NCBI GenBank assembly: GCA_025354615.1
Contig: JANXMO010000163.1
Location: forward strand, 1 to 8,033
Reading direction: 5' to 3'
Length of the DNA stretch: 8,033 nt
From: Burkholderiales bacterium
Lineage (GTDB): Bacteria; Pseudomonadota; Gammaproteobacteria; Burkholderiales; Burkholderiaceae_C
Shown here in pieces: positions 1 to 6,978 of the stretch. The notes below the pieces were generated by a model. The model saw only the letters and a program-made list of their open reading frames with translations, was not told the DNA's origin and searched no databases. The first letter of the stretch is position 1. Every line of letters begins with the position of its first letter. A program made the position numbers and the translations under genes.

Positions 1-1394
1 AGTCCGAGTACCAGCGGGCGTGGGGCAATGATGCCGGGGCCTGGTTTGCCAACAACGCGCAATACAACACGCTCAACACCGATGCCGCAGGCCGCCTGCT
101 GATGCTCAACTCATTGGCCAACCTGAGCATGGATTACAACTCACCCGCCGGCTACCAGGACATCAGGAACAAGAACGCCGCCGTCTTCGCGCAGGCCAAC
201 TGGCACCTGTCAGAGGCCTTCACGCTGACCACCGGTGTGCGGGAGACGCACGAGAACCGGCAGAACGTGGCCCGCTCGGCACTCACCAGCAGCGGCAGTG
301 CGCCGGAGCTGAATCCGGCTGTGGTCAATGGTGTCAATCTCGGTGGCTTCGTGTCGAATGCGGCTGGCGTGCTGGGTGCCGGCAACTCGGCCGCCCAGCT
401 GTCGCTGGCCGACCAGGCGGCCAACAAGTACTACGGCGCAGCCGTCACCACCAACCCGGGCGACGCCTACAGAAACCTGAGCGCCGTGCAAAAAGCACAG
501 GTGGCCGCGGCCAAGGCGATCCGCGCGTCGCAAATCGGTGTGGTCTTCAACAACACCGCAGCGCAGTCTTATGTGGGTTGGAACCCGGCCTTCGTGGTCA
601 GCCCGAGTTACAAGATCAACCCCAGCCAGACAGCTTACTTCTCTTTGCAATATGGCGCCAAGGCGGGTATTTCGCAACTCGTCAACGGCGTGTCGTCGCT
701 CGTGAAGCCGGAGAAGACGACCTCGCTCGAACTCGGACTCAAGTCGGCACTGCTCGACAAGACACTGATCCTCAATGCCGACGTGTTCCTGATGAACATC
801 AAGGACTACCAGCAGTCGGTTCGTGTTGTCGACGCCTACACCACCGCACTCACCGGCCAGACGAGCTACACCTCTGCCACCGGCAATGCGGCCAAGGTGC
901 AGGTGACGGGACTGGAGGTTGACGGCGTGTATGCCGGCATTCGCAACCTCACCTTGCGCTTCGCCGGTGCCTACAACAAGGCCGTGTACAAAGACTTCAC
1001 CAACTCCGCCCAGCCGGTGGAAAACGGCTATGCCGGCGCCGCGCCTTACCGCGATGTCACCGGCATGCCGCTGGCCGGTGCGCCCAAGTTCAGCTTCAAC
1101 ATCGGTGCCGACTACCGCGTGCCGGTCTGGAGCGACAAGGAGTTCCACACCGGTGGCAATCTGGCTGCGACCAGTGGCTATTACTCGGACGTCGCGTTGT
1201 CGAGCTATTCACGCATCAAGAAGAACTACACGCTCGACTACAACATCGGCCTCGGCAAAGCCAACAAAAGCCTGGACGTCAGCCTGGTGGTCAAGAACTT
1301 GTTCAACGACGACACGCCGCAGTCCCGCACGTGGAACAGCTACTCGCCCGCCGTGCCGCGAACGTTTGGCATCGTCATCACGGGCAAGTTGTGA
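1..1394 (+). CDS. TonB-dependent outer-membrane receptor, C-terminal part (5' end outside window)
   Basis: The reading frame is open from base 3, with no start codon needed inside the window, so the gene begins upstream; the Met at 102 is internal. About 463 residues are visible, which should be the later part of the beta-barrel; the plug domain and TonB box are missing. Support comes from the alternating polar/aromatic strands of a barrel, a 'VTGLEVDG' strand typical of these receptors (near 904-927), 'KNLFNDD' (1293-1313) and a closing 'PRTFGIVITGKL' strand, the usual end of the family. The last residue is Leu rather than the common Phe or Trp. The family imports siderophores, cobalamin, metal complexes, sugars or other large ligands across the outer membrane using TonB-ExbBD energy. 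The ligand cannot be read here. The gene lies 175 bases upstream of the DUF1549/DUF1553 gene on the same strand, so a functional link is plausible but not shown. Confidence 0.93.
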   Translation, partial: SEYQRAWGNDAGAWFANNAQYNTLNTDAAGRLLMLNSLANLSMDYNSPAGYQDIRNKNAAVFAQANWHLSEAFTLTTGVRETHENRQNVARSALTSSGSAPELNPAVVNGVNLGGFVSNAAGVLGAGNSAAQLSLADQAANKYYGAAVTTNPGDAYRNLSAVQKAQVAAAKAIRASQIGVVFNNTAAQSYVGWNPAFVVSPSYKINPSQTAYFSLQYGAKAGISQLVNGVSSLVKPEKTTSLELGLKSALLDKTLILNADVFLMNIKDYQQSVRVVDAYTTALTGQTSYTSATGNAAKVQVTGLEVDGVYAGIRNLTLRFAGAYNKAVYKDFTNSAQPVENGYAGAAPYRDVTGMPLAGAPKFSFNIGADYRVPVWSDKEFHTGGNLAATSGYYSDVALSSYSRIKKNYTLDYNIGLGKANKSLDVSLVVKNLFNDDTPQSRTWNSYSPAVPRTFGIVITGKL

Positions 1395-1432
1395 TCCGCA
1401 CCGTTCACCCTGCCTTGTTGCAAACCGTGCAG

Positions 1433-1463
1433 CTGCTGCGGGCCGTTGTTGTATCGGCAGCAG
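1433..1463 (+). other. weak inverted repeat after the receptor gene
   Basis: CTGCTGC (1433-1439) is complementary to GCAGCAG (1457-1463), giving a possible 7-bp stem with a 17-base loop, about 40 bases after the receptor stop codon. No T-tract follows, so it does not look like an intrinsic terminator. It could slow polymerase or protect the 3' end of the receptor transcript. A chance repeat in GC-rich DNA is just as likely. Confidence 0.25.
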
Positions 1464-1511
1464 GCGAGGCGCGGCCCACCCGCCCGTTGTGTTGATTTGC
1501 GTACTTTGAAT

Positions 1512-1528
1512 CGCCACGAAAAGTGGCG
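1512..1528 (+). promoter_or_regulatory. perfect small hairpin in the leader of the DUF1549/DUF1553 gene
   Basis: CGCCAC (1512-1517) and GTGGCG (1523-1528) form a perfect 6-bp GC-rich stem around a GAAAA loop, 41 bases before the start codon at 1570. No U-run follows, so it is not a standard terminator. It may be an mRNA stability or processing element, or an operator. The 5' arm and loop contain GCCACGAAA, which recurs just before the DUF1501 gene (4011-4019). The surrounding gap of 175 bases (1395-1569) holds no other gene, and I found no convincing -35/-10 pair there. Confidence 0.4.
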
Positions 1529-1557
1529 CGGAAGTTGCGCATGACAAGTCAGCCAAA

Positions 1558-1561
1558 AAGG
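1558..1561 (+). promoter_or_regulatory. ribosome binding site of the DUF1549/DUF1553 gene
   Basis: AAGG within an A-rich stretch lies 8 bases before the ATG at 1570. It supports that start, which is also directly followed by a signal peptide. Confidence 0.65.
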
Positions 1562-1569
1562 TAAAACGC

Positions 1570-4008
1570 ATGAACAGAAAATCCACACTCGCTCTTTTGA
1601 TTGCCAGTTCGCTTGCAGTGGCCATGGCCGTGGCGGCGGAAGAGCCGTCGCCGGCCAGGCCGGCCGCCGCTCCGCGCGCATGGGCCTACACGCCGGTGAA
1701 GACGGTGCCGGTGCCCGCGGTAAAGCAGCCGAAATGGGTGCGCACGCCGCTCGACGCCTTCGTGTTGGCCAAGCTTGAAGCCAAAGGCATCCAGCCCTCG
1801 CCCGAGGCCGACCGCACCACTTTCATTCGCCGCGCCACTCTCGATGCCTGGGGCCTGATTCCGGCACCAGAAGACGTGAAGGCCTTCGTCAATGACAAGT
1901 CGCCCCAGGCCCACGAGAAACTGGTGGACCGGCTGCTCGCATCGCCGCGCTACGGCGAGCGCCAGGCCCGGCGCTGGCTCGACCTTACGCGCTATGCCGA
2001 CAGCGACGGCTACAACGCAGACGGCACGCGGCCCAACATCTGGCGCTACCGCGACTATGTGATCGAGGCCTTCAATCAAGACAAACCCATTGACCGATTC
2101 ATCCAGGAACAAATTGCCGGTGACGAGTTGTGGCCTGACCGTATCGAGGCGCAGGTGGCGACGGGCTTTTTGCGCAACTTCCCGGATGAGATCAACGCCC
2201 GCGACCTGAACTTGAAAAAGCAGGAAGTTGCCAACGACCTGACCGACACGGTGAGTTCGGTTTTTCTCGGCACCACGGTCGGCTGCGCGCAGTGCCACGA
2301 CCACAAGACCGACCGCATCTCGCAGAAAGAGTACTACCAGCTGCAGGCGCTGCTTGTGAATGCCAGCTGGCGTGACGACGTCCCGGCGGTCAACGGCAAA
2401 GCCCTCACCGACTACCAGTCAAAGCTGGCGCAGTGGGAAAAGGCCACCAAAGACATTCGCGACAAACAGGAAGCTTTGCTCAAGCCCATCATCGACAAAG
2501 CGGAGTCCGACCGCCTGTCCGGCTTCGTGCCCGAAACCCGCACGTCGATCACCAAGCCCGAGAACGAGCGCAATGCCTATGACCGCTGGATTTACCACCG
2601 CAACCTGTGGACGATGACCGGCCGCACGCGCAATGCCGTCAACCAGCTCAAGACCAAGGACAAAGAAGGCTTTGCCAAGTACGAGGCGCTGAGTGCCGAG
2701 CTGAAGACATTCGACGCCCTCAAGCCCAAGGACCCCGGCAACATCTCGACGATGACTGAACTGGGCGCCGAGGCACCGCCCACGCATGTGCTGTTCAAAG
2801 GCATTTACGACCGCAAGCTCGACGAAGTGCAACCGGGCTTTCCGGCGCTGCTGACCGACGAGAAGCCGGTTATTCAGCCTACCGCCACGTCGTCGGGCCG
2901 CCGCACGGCGCTGGCCCGATGGCTGACCAGTCCTAACAACCCGTTGACCGGGCGCGTGTTCGTTAACCGCCAGTGGGCGCAGTTTTTTGGCACCGGCATC
3001 GTCGAGTCGTTGAATGACTTCGGCAAAACAGGCACCAAGCCGACTCACCCGGAACTGCTGGACTATCTGACCGGCGACTTTGAAAGCAACGGCTGGCGGG
3101 TGAAGCGGCTGCAACGCCAGATTCTTTTGTCCAGCACTTACCGCCAGGCTTCGGCCGCGCGCAGCGACACAGCGGCGGACCCTGAGAACAAGCTGTTGTG
3201 GGCCTTCCCGCGGCAGCGGCTCGAGGCTGAGGAAATCCGCGACTCGCTGCTTGCCGCCGCGGGCCTGCTGGAAGAAAAAGTCGGCGGCCCGGCCGTGTTC
3301 CCGCCAATCCCGGTGAACCTCGACAACCGCAACGCATGGACGACGTCGGAAAACCCGCACGACCACTTCCGCCGCAGCATTTACGTGTTCGTGCGCCGCA
3401 ACACGCCGTATCCGCTGCTCGACACCTTTGACTGGGCCAACCCGCAAATCGTGCACCAGCGCCGCGAGGTCACGACCACGGCACCGCAAGCGCTGGCGCT
3501 GATCAACAGCGACCAGGTTTTCGAGTGGTCCAAGGCACTGGCGGGCCGGGTGATCAAGGAGGCGCCGGGCGGAGAGCCGGCGCAGCTCGACCGGCTTTAT
3601 CAAATCCTGTATGCACGGGCGCCACAACCGCAGGAAAAAGCGCGCCTGCTGGCATTCCTGGACAAACAGGAGGCGGTAACGCGCCAACAGCTCGCCAAAG
3701 GCAAGCCGCTCAATACGCCGGAAGGCTTTGGCGTGAGGCCGGAAGTAACGGCGCAGATCGGCCAGCTCTACAAGACGGTCTACAAGCGCGAGCCGGACCG
3801 TTTCGAAAAGGCGGCGCTCGTCAAGTACCTCGACGAGCGGCAGGCCACGCTGCGCAAGACCGCCGGTGGCGAGGACGGCGATGACACGCCAGCAGCTGCC
3901 GAAGGCAGGCCAGGCGATGCCAGCAAAGCCAATGGCCCGCGCGCCGCGGCCTTCGTCGACCTCGTGCACGCGCTGGCCAACGCCAATGAATTCATCTACC
4001 GCTTCTGA
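1570..4008 (+). CDS. exported DUF1549/DUF1553 (PSCyt2-PSD1) protein with a single CxxCH motif
   Basis: This 812-residue protein starts with a Sec-type signal peptide (residues 1 to about 23, ending AVAA). DUF1549 covers roughly residues 57-265. It shows the family signatures 'SPRYGER', 'RRWLDLTRYAD', 'YRDYVIEAFN' and 'AGDEL', then 'GCAQCHDHK' with the CxxCH at residues 239-243. These are the only two cysteines in the protein, so they are either a haem c site or paired with each other. A charged, helical linker (about 280-400) leads to DUF1553, with 'NRQWAQFFGTG', 'DFGKTG.KPTHPELLDYL', 'LLSSTYRQ' and 'RLEAEEIRDSLL'. A terminal 'NANEFIYRF' closes the family pattern. A Gly/Asp/Ala-rich insert lies at about 764-790. 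The separate N-terminal PSCyt1 haem domain found in many planctomycete members is absent. The DUF1501 partner follows after 21 bases. Biochemical function of the family is not established; a periplasmic location is inferred. Confidence 0.93.
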   Translation: MNRKSTLALLIASSLAVAMAVAAEEPSPARPAAAPRAWAYTPVKTVPVPAVKQPKWVRTPLDAFVLAKLEAKGIQPSPEADRTTFIRRATLDAWGLIPAPEDVKAFVNDKSPQAHEKLVDRLLASPRYGERQARRWLDLTRYADSDGYNADGTRPNIWRYRDYVIEAFNQDKPIDRFIQEQIAGDELWPDRIEAQVATGFLRNFPDEINARDLNLKKQEVANDLTDTVSSVFLGTTVGCAQCHDHKTDRISQKEYYQLQALLVNASWRDDVPAVNGKALTDYQSKLAQWEKATKDIRDKQEALLKPIIDKAESDRLSGFVPETRTSITKPENERNAYDRWIYHRNLWTMTGRTRNAVNQLKTKDKEGFAKYEALSAELKTFDALKPKDPGNISTMTELGAEAPPTHVLFKGIYDRKLDEVQPGFPALLTDEKPVIQPTATSSGRRTALARWLTSPNNPLTGRVFVNRQWAQFFGTGIVESLNDFGKTGTKPTHPELLDYLTGDFESNGWRVKRLQRQILLSSTYRQASAARSDTAADPENKLLWAFPRQRLEAEEIRDSLLAAAGLLEEKVGGPAVFPPIPVNLDNRNAWTTSENPHDHFRRSIYVFVRRNTPYPLLDTFDWANPQIVHQRREVTTTAPQALALINSDQVFEWSKALAGRVIKEAPGGEPAQLDRLYQILYARAPQPQEKARLLAFLDKQEAVTRQQLAKGKPLNTPEGFGVRPEVTAQIGQLYKTVYKREPDRFEKAALVKYLDERQATLRKTAGGEDGDDTPAAAEGRPGDASKANGPRAAAFVDLVHALANANEFIYRF
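3583..3858 (+). repeat. two diverged copies of a 35-residue helical unit near the C terminus of the DUF1553 protein
   Basis: Residues 672-706 (bases 3583-3687) and 729-763 (bases 3754-3858) align without gaps. By eye 14 of 35 positions are identical, in the pattern Q...LY...Y.R.P...EKA.L...LD...A..R. This is a protein-level repeat, since I see no matching DNA repeat. Many PSD1 proteins carry one such 'LY..v..R.P...E' segment near the end; here it appears twice. Confidence 0.5.
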
Positions 4009-4029
4009 TTGCCACGAAAGACACACACC

Positions 4030-5463
4030 ATGAGCACCACTTCACGCCGCCGTTTCCTGGGCCACACCCTGGCCCACACCGGTGCCGGGGCCGCACTCGG
4101 GCTGCTGCCCGGCCTCGGTTTCGAATCGGCCTTCGCTGCCGAGCTGCTGGACCCGACCGCGCCGCGCACGCCGCACTTCCCCGCCAAAGCCAAAGCTGTG
4201 ATCTGGCTGCACATGGCCGGCGCGCCCAGCACGTTGGACTTGTTCGACCACAAGCCGGAGCTGATCCGCCTGAACGGCACGCCGCTGCCCGATTCATTCG
4301 GCAAGAACTTGAAGACCGCAACAGACGGCGGCGTCGGCAACCTGCTGGCCACCAAGCGCAGCTGGAAGCAATATGGCGAAACCGGCGCCTGGGTGTCGGA
4401 CTGGCTGCCCAACATCGCCAAGCAGGTCGATGACATCGCTTTCTTGAAGGGCAGCAAGACTGAAGGCAGCACCCATGTGATCTCGTCGCTCAAGCTGCAC
4501 ACGGCTGGCTTGGTGCCAGGCAGGCCTGCGCTGGGCGCGTGGATTCAATACGGCCTGGGCTCGGCCAACCCTGATTTGCCGGCTTTCGTCGTGCTGCCCA
4601 CTGGCGTGGGTGCAGCCGGCGGCGGCCGCGGCCAGGTGATCTGGAGTTCGGGCTTTTTGCCTGCGGCCTACCAGGGCACGGCTTTTCGCAAGGGCGATTC
4701 GCCCATCCTGCACCTGGCCCGCCCGGAAGGCGTCAGCGAAGCCGAGCAGCGCAACACGCTCGATCTGCTGAAAAGCCTGAATGAACAACACGCCGACCGC
4801 TACCCGAGCGACACCGAACTGCAGGCCCGCGCCAGGAGCTACAACCTGGCCTACAAGATGCAGACCTCGGCGCCCGAGGCGGTGGACTTGAGCAAGGAAA
4901 CCGCGGCCACCCGAACGGCTTACGGCATCGGCGAAAAAGAAACCGATGAATACGGCACCGCCTTGCTGCGCGCGCGCCGGCTGGTCGAGCGCGGCGTGCG
5001 TTTCGTGCACTGCATCTCGGGCGCGCCCGACAACAGCGTGGACAGCTGGGACGCGCACAACAACATCGAGAAAAACCACAGTGTGATGTGCAAGCAGGTC
5101 GACAAGCCGGTGGCGGCTTTGCTGGCTGACCTGAAAGCCCGCGGCCTGCTCGACACCACGCTGGTGGTCTGGGCTTCCGAATTCGGGCGCACGCCCTACG
5201 GCCAAAGCGGCAATGGCCGCGACCACAACCCCTGGGGCTACACCTCGTGGATTGCCGGCGGCGGCATCAAGCCCGGCACGTACGGCGCGACTGACGAGAT
5301 CGGCCTGCGCGCGGTCAGCGGCATCGTCGACACCTATGACCTGCAGGCCACCATCCTGCACCAGCTGGGCCTTGACCACAAAAAGCTGACCTTCACCTAC
5401 CAGGGCCGTGCCGAGAAGGCCACCACCGTTTTTGGTGATGTTGTCAAAGACATCCTGGCTTGA
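4030..5463 (+). CDS. Tat-exported DUF1501 protein
   Basis: The ATG at 4030 gives 477 residues. An in-frame TTG at 4009 would add seven residues, but the ATG places a twin-arginine signal ('SRRRFLG', residues 5-11) right at the N terminus, with a hydrophobic stretch and an AFA-type cleavage site near residue 36. Tat export suggests the protein folds, perhaps with a cofactor, before leaving the cytoplasm. DUF1501 belongs to the alkaline phosphatase/sulfatase-like fold group. Family motifs are clear: 'APSTLDLFDHKPEL' near residues 66-79, 'VVWASEFGRTP' (379-389), 'GRDHNPWG' (396-403), 'AGGG', 'YGATDE' (418-423) and a C-terminal 'TYQGRAEKAT' segment. The conserved Asp, Glu and His residues could bind metal, which is an inference from the fold group. 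It follows the DUF1549/DUF1553 gene by 21 bases, the usual partnership in Planctomycetes. The substrate is unknown. Confidence 0.93.
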   Translation: MSTTSRRRFLGHTLAHTGAGAALGLLPGLGFESAFAAELLDPTAPRTPHFPAKAKAVIWLHMAGAPSTLDLFDHKPELIRLNGTPLPDSFGKNLKTATDGGVGNLLATKRSWKQYGETGAWVSDWLPNIAKQVDDIAFLKGSKTEGSTHVISSLKLHTAGLVPGRPALGAWIQYGLGSANPDLPAFVVLPTGVGAAGGGRGQVIWSSGFLPAAYQGTAFRKGDSPILHLARPEGVSEAEQRNTLDLLKSLNEQHADRYPSDTELQARARSYNLAYKMQTSAPEAVDLSKETAATRTAYGIGEKETDEYGTALLRARRLVERGVRFVHCISGAPDNSVDSWDAHNNIEKNHSVMCKQVDKPVAALLADLKARGLLDTTLVVWASEFGRTPYGQSGNGRDHNPWGYTSWIAGGGIKPGTYGATDEIGLRAVSGIVDTYDLQATILHQLGLDHKKLTFTYQGRAEKATTVFGDVVKDILA

Positions 5464-5475
5464 CGCTCTCCTTCC

Positions 5476-5856
5476 ATGCAAAAGCCGTTGGCGTTTCTTG
5501 TTTTTTCAGGGGTCTTGGTGAGTGCGGTGTGGGCTGCTGCATTCGAGATCACAGCGGAGGCGATGCGCGACATTGAAGACACTTTCAAAAGTTTTGATTC
5601 GAATGTTGCGCTGAAAGACACCCCACCCGCGGTGGCGCAAGCCAAAGAGTTGGTGGCGTTTTTTCGCCAGGTGGAAGGGCATTACCAGCAAAAAGGCAAC
5701 GCGGCTGATGCAGTGGGCTACGCACACACGGCGCAAGAGCAAGCGTCGCTCGCGCTGGCCGCCCTGGTAGCGCAAAACTTCGACGCGGCGGGCGAAGCCG
5801 TCAGCGGGTTGGCCCGTTCCTGCAAAGCGTGCCATGACGTCTACAAGAACAAGTGA
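5476..5856 (+). CDS. small exported c-type haem protein, class II-like (CxxCH near C terminus)
   Basis: This 126-residue protein has a signal peptide (about residues 1-21, ending VWAAA), leaving about 105 mature residues of predicted alpha-helix. The only CxxCH is CKACH at 116-120, followed by DVYK. A C-terminal CxxCH in an all-helical protein is the layout of class II cytochromes (cytochrome c' and c-556, four-helix bundles), although this one is shorter than the usual 125 or so mature residues. Lys124 sits at His+4, where cytochromes c' carry Arg or Lys near the haem. It is a paralogue of the next gene: residues 54-124 match that protein's residues 60-130 without gaps, 27 of 71 identical by eye. 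It lies 12 bases after the DUF1501 stop. I see no Shine-Dalgarno sequence (the leader is pyrimidine-rich), so translation may depend on ribosomes finishing the gene before. The role is probably periplasmic electron transfer or ligand binding. Confidence 0.82.
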   Translation: MQKPLAFLVFSGVLVSAVWAAAFEITAEAMRDIEDTFKSFDSNVALKDTPPAVAQAKELVAFFRQVEGHYQQKGNAADAVGYAHTAQEQASLALAALVAQNFDAAGEAVSGLARSCKACHDVYKNK

Positions 5857-5858
5857 GG
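5855..5858 (+). promoter_or_regulatory. ribosome binding site that decides the start of the second haem protein
   Basis: GAGG overlaps the TGA stop of the first small haem protein and lies 8 bases before the ATG at 5867. This favours 5867 over the in-frame ATG at 5834, which would overlap the previous gene and put 11 non-hydrophobic residues ahead of the signal peptide. Confidence 0.6.
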
Positions 5859-5866
5859 CCACGGGC

Positions 5867-6268
5867 ATGAAGCATCGGCACCCATGCCGCTGGGCTGCGT
5901 TGGCACTGCTGGTTGCAGTGGCTAGCAGCAGCCTGGCCCAGGCGGCCAGCGTGCTGGATTTTGACGTCTGGATGCGGCTGATCGACAAGCGCAGCGTGAC
6001 GGTGCAAAAACACATTGCGGCACGCAACGTGGAAGACGCAAAAGCCGAAGCGCGGGAATTGGCGGCGCATTACGCGCTGATGCAGGCCTATTTCGCAGCC
6101 GACGGCCGCGCCGAGGATGCCGTGCGCCAGTCGGCCGAGGGCCGCGCGCTGGCGGCGGAAATTCCTCTTGCGCTCGACCGGCAAGACTTTGCCGCGGCCG
6201 CGCAAGCCGCCCTCACGCTTGCGCGCACCTGCAATGACTGCCATGACAACTACAAGCCTTTCAAATGA
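5867..6268 (+). CDS. second small exported c-type haem protein, paralogue of its neighbour
   Basis: The protein is 133 residues long from the ATG at 5867. Residues 1 to about 27 form a signal peptide with a hydrophobic core 'ALALLVAVA' and a likely AQA-type cleavage. The mature part is Ala-rich and helical and ends with CNDCH (122-126) followed by DNYK. This is the class II cytochrome layout, with one haem attached through Cys122 and Cys125, His126 as proximal ligand and Lys130 at His+4. The ungapped match to the preceding protein over 71 residues points to a tandem duplication that has since diverged. The ten-base gap and a ribosome binding site inside the previous stop indicate translation from one transcript. 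Whether it is five- or six-coordinate cannot be decided from sequence: no Met is obviously placed as a c-556-type ligand, though Met36 and Met72 exist. I know no gene name for it. Confidence 0.82.
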   Translation: MKHRHPCRWAALALLVAVASSSLAQAASVLDFDVWMRLIDKRSVTVQKHIAARNVEDAKAEARELAAHYALMQAYFAADGRAEDAVRQSAEGRALAAEIPLALDRQDFAAAAQAALTLARTCNDCHDNYKPFK

Positions 6269-6305
6269 ACACGGCAGCTACCAACACCCGCGGGCCCACG
6301 CCAAC

Positions 6306-6926
6306 ATGAAGCCGCCGCTTGCAAAGCCGGCACTGCGCTGCGCGCCCCTGCTGATGGCCGGCCTGCTGGCCGCGGGCATCGCTGCGCACGCGCATGCCGC
6401 CTTGAAGGAAGGCGATGCGGCGCCGGCTTTCGAGGCACCGGCGTCGTTGGCGGGCAAGGCTTTTCAGTACTCGCTGAAAGATGCATTGCGCAAGGGCCTG
6501 GTGGTCGTCTACTTCTATCCGTCGGCATTTACCGCGGGCTGCAACATCCAGGCGCATCTGTTCGCTGAAAACAGCGAGAAGTTTGCCGCGGCCGGCGCGA
6601 GCATCGTCGGTGTGTCGCTCGACAGCATCCAGCGGCTCAACGAGTTCTCGGCGGACCCCTTGTACTGCGCCGGCAAGCTGCCGGTGGCGTCAGATGCCGA
6701 CGGAAAAATTGCCAAAGCGTTCAACCTGACCGTGGCCGATGCACCAACCCAGCACCCGGACACGCGCGGCCGCCCGATTGACCACGCGCGCGCCGAACGC
6801 ACCACCTTCATCGTGACGCCCAACGGCCGGGTGGCCGCCACCGTGCAAGGTGCAGCGCCTGAGGCCAACGTGCAGCAAGCGCTCGAGGCGGTGCAAGGCA
6901 TTGCAGCGCTGAAGAAGAAATGGTGA
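6306..6926 (+). CDS. exported peroxiredoxin (AhpC/TSA, Bcp/PrxQ-like)
   Basis: The ATG at 6306 gives 206 residues starting with a signal peptide (about 1-31, core 'LLMAGLLAAGIAA', ending AHA). The same frame is open upstream as far as 6117, but that region overlaps the previous cytochrome gene and would bury the signal peptide, so 6306 is preferred even though no Shine-Dalgarno sequence is visible. The thioredoxin-fold core has 'LVVVYFYPSAFTAGC', where P72, T76 and C79 form the PxxxTxxC active site; C79 is the expected peroxidatic cysteine. 'VGVSLDS', 'LPVASDADGKIAKAF' and 'ERTTFIVTPNG' (with the conserved active-site Arg) follow in family order. The resolving Cys five residues after the active site, found in many Bcp proteins, is absent (the residue is Leu or Phe nearby); C121 is the only other mature cysteine. 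The protein should reduce hydroperoxides in the periplasm, with an unknown electron donor. Its place between haem protein genes suggests protection from peroxide. Confidence 0.9.
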   Translation: MKPPLAKPALRCAPLLMAGLLAAGIAAHAHAALKEGDAAPAFEAPASLAGKAFQYSLKDALRKGLVVVYFYPSAFTAGCNIQAHLFAENSEKFAAAGASIVGVSLDSIQRLNEFSADPLYCAGKLPVASDADGKIAKAFNLTVADAPTQHPDTRGRPIDHARAERTTFIVTPNGRVAATVQGAAPEANVQQALEAVQGIAALKKKW

Positions 6927-6968
6927 GCACATTCCGAATCCACCCCGCCATTTTTCCCATGTCAACCC

Positions 6969-6973
6969 AGGAA
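6969..6973 (+). promoter_or_regulatory. ribosome binding site of the cytochrome c' gene
   Basis: AGGAA lies 5 bases before the ATG at 6979 and is the clearest Shine-Dalgarno sequence in the window. The 52-base gap before this gene shows no terminator-like hairpin. Confidence 0.65.
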
Positions 6974-6978
6974 CCCGC

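Noticed and set aside
210..1148. A 312-codon open frame on the - strand inside the receptor gene
   Set aside because: The sense strand carries a clear TonB-dependent receptor; the antisense product shows no family feature.
919..1509. A + strand frame overlapping the receptor end and the following gap
   Set aside because: The product is dominated by Ser, Arg, Thr and Pro, typical of a shifted frame through GC-rich DNA, and overlaps the real gene almost entirely.
1395..1569. Sigma-70 promoter in the gap before the DUF1549/DUF1553 gene
   Set aside because: TTGATT (1492-1497) and TTGAAT (1506-1511) resemble -35 boxes, but neither has a recognisable -10 box at 16-18 bases. A promoter may exist but cannot be supported by reading alone.
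2419..4026. A 535-codon open frame on the - strand inside the DUF1549/DUF1553 gene
   Set aside because: It lies wholly opposite a gene with strong family motifs. Its translation is rich in Arg, Leu and Val without recognisable motifs, as expected from the antisense of GC-rich codons.
4009..4029. TTG at 4009 as start of the DUF1501 protein
   Set aside because: The ATG at 4030 puts the twin-arginine motif at the very N terminus. The TTG directly follows the previous stop and has no separate support.
4294..5481. A 395-codon open frame on the - strand inside the DUF1501 gene
   Set aside because: It is the antisense shadow of a well-supported gene, with no motif or signal peptide of its own.
6117..6305. 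A longer N terminus for the peroxiredoxin, from 6117 or 6243
   Set aside because: Both overlap the preceding cytochrome gene and would place Arg/Pro/Ser-rich residues ahead of a clear signal peptide beginning at 6306.
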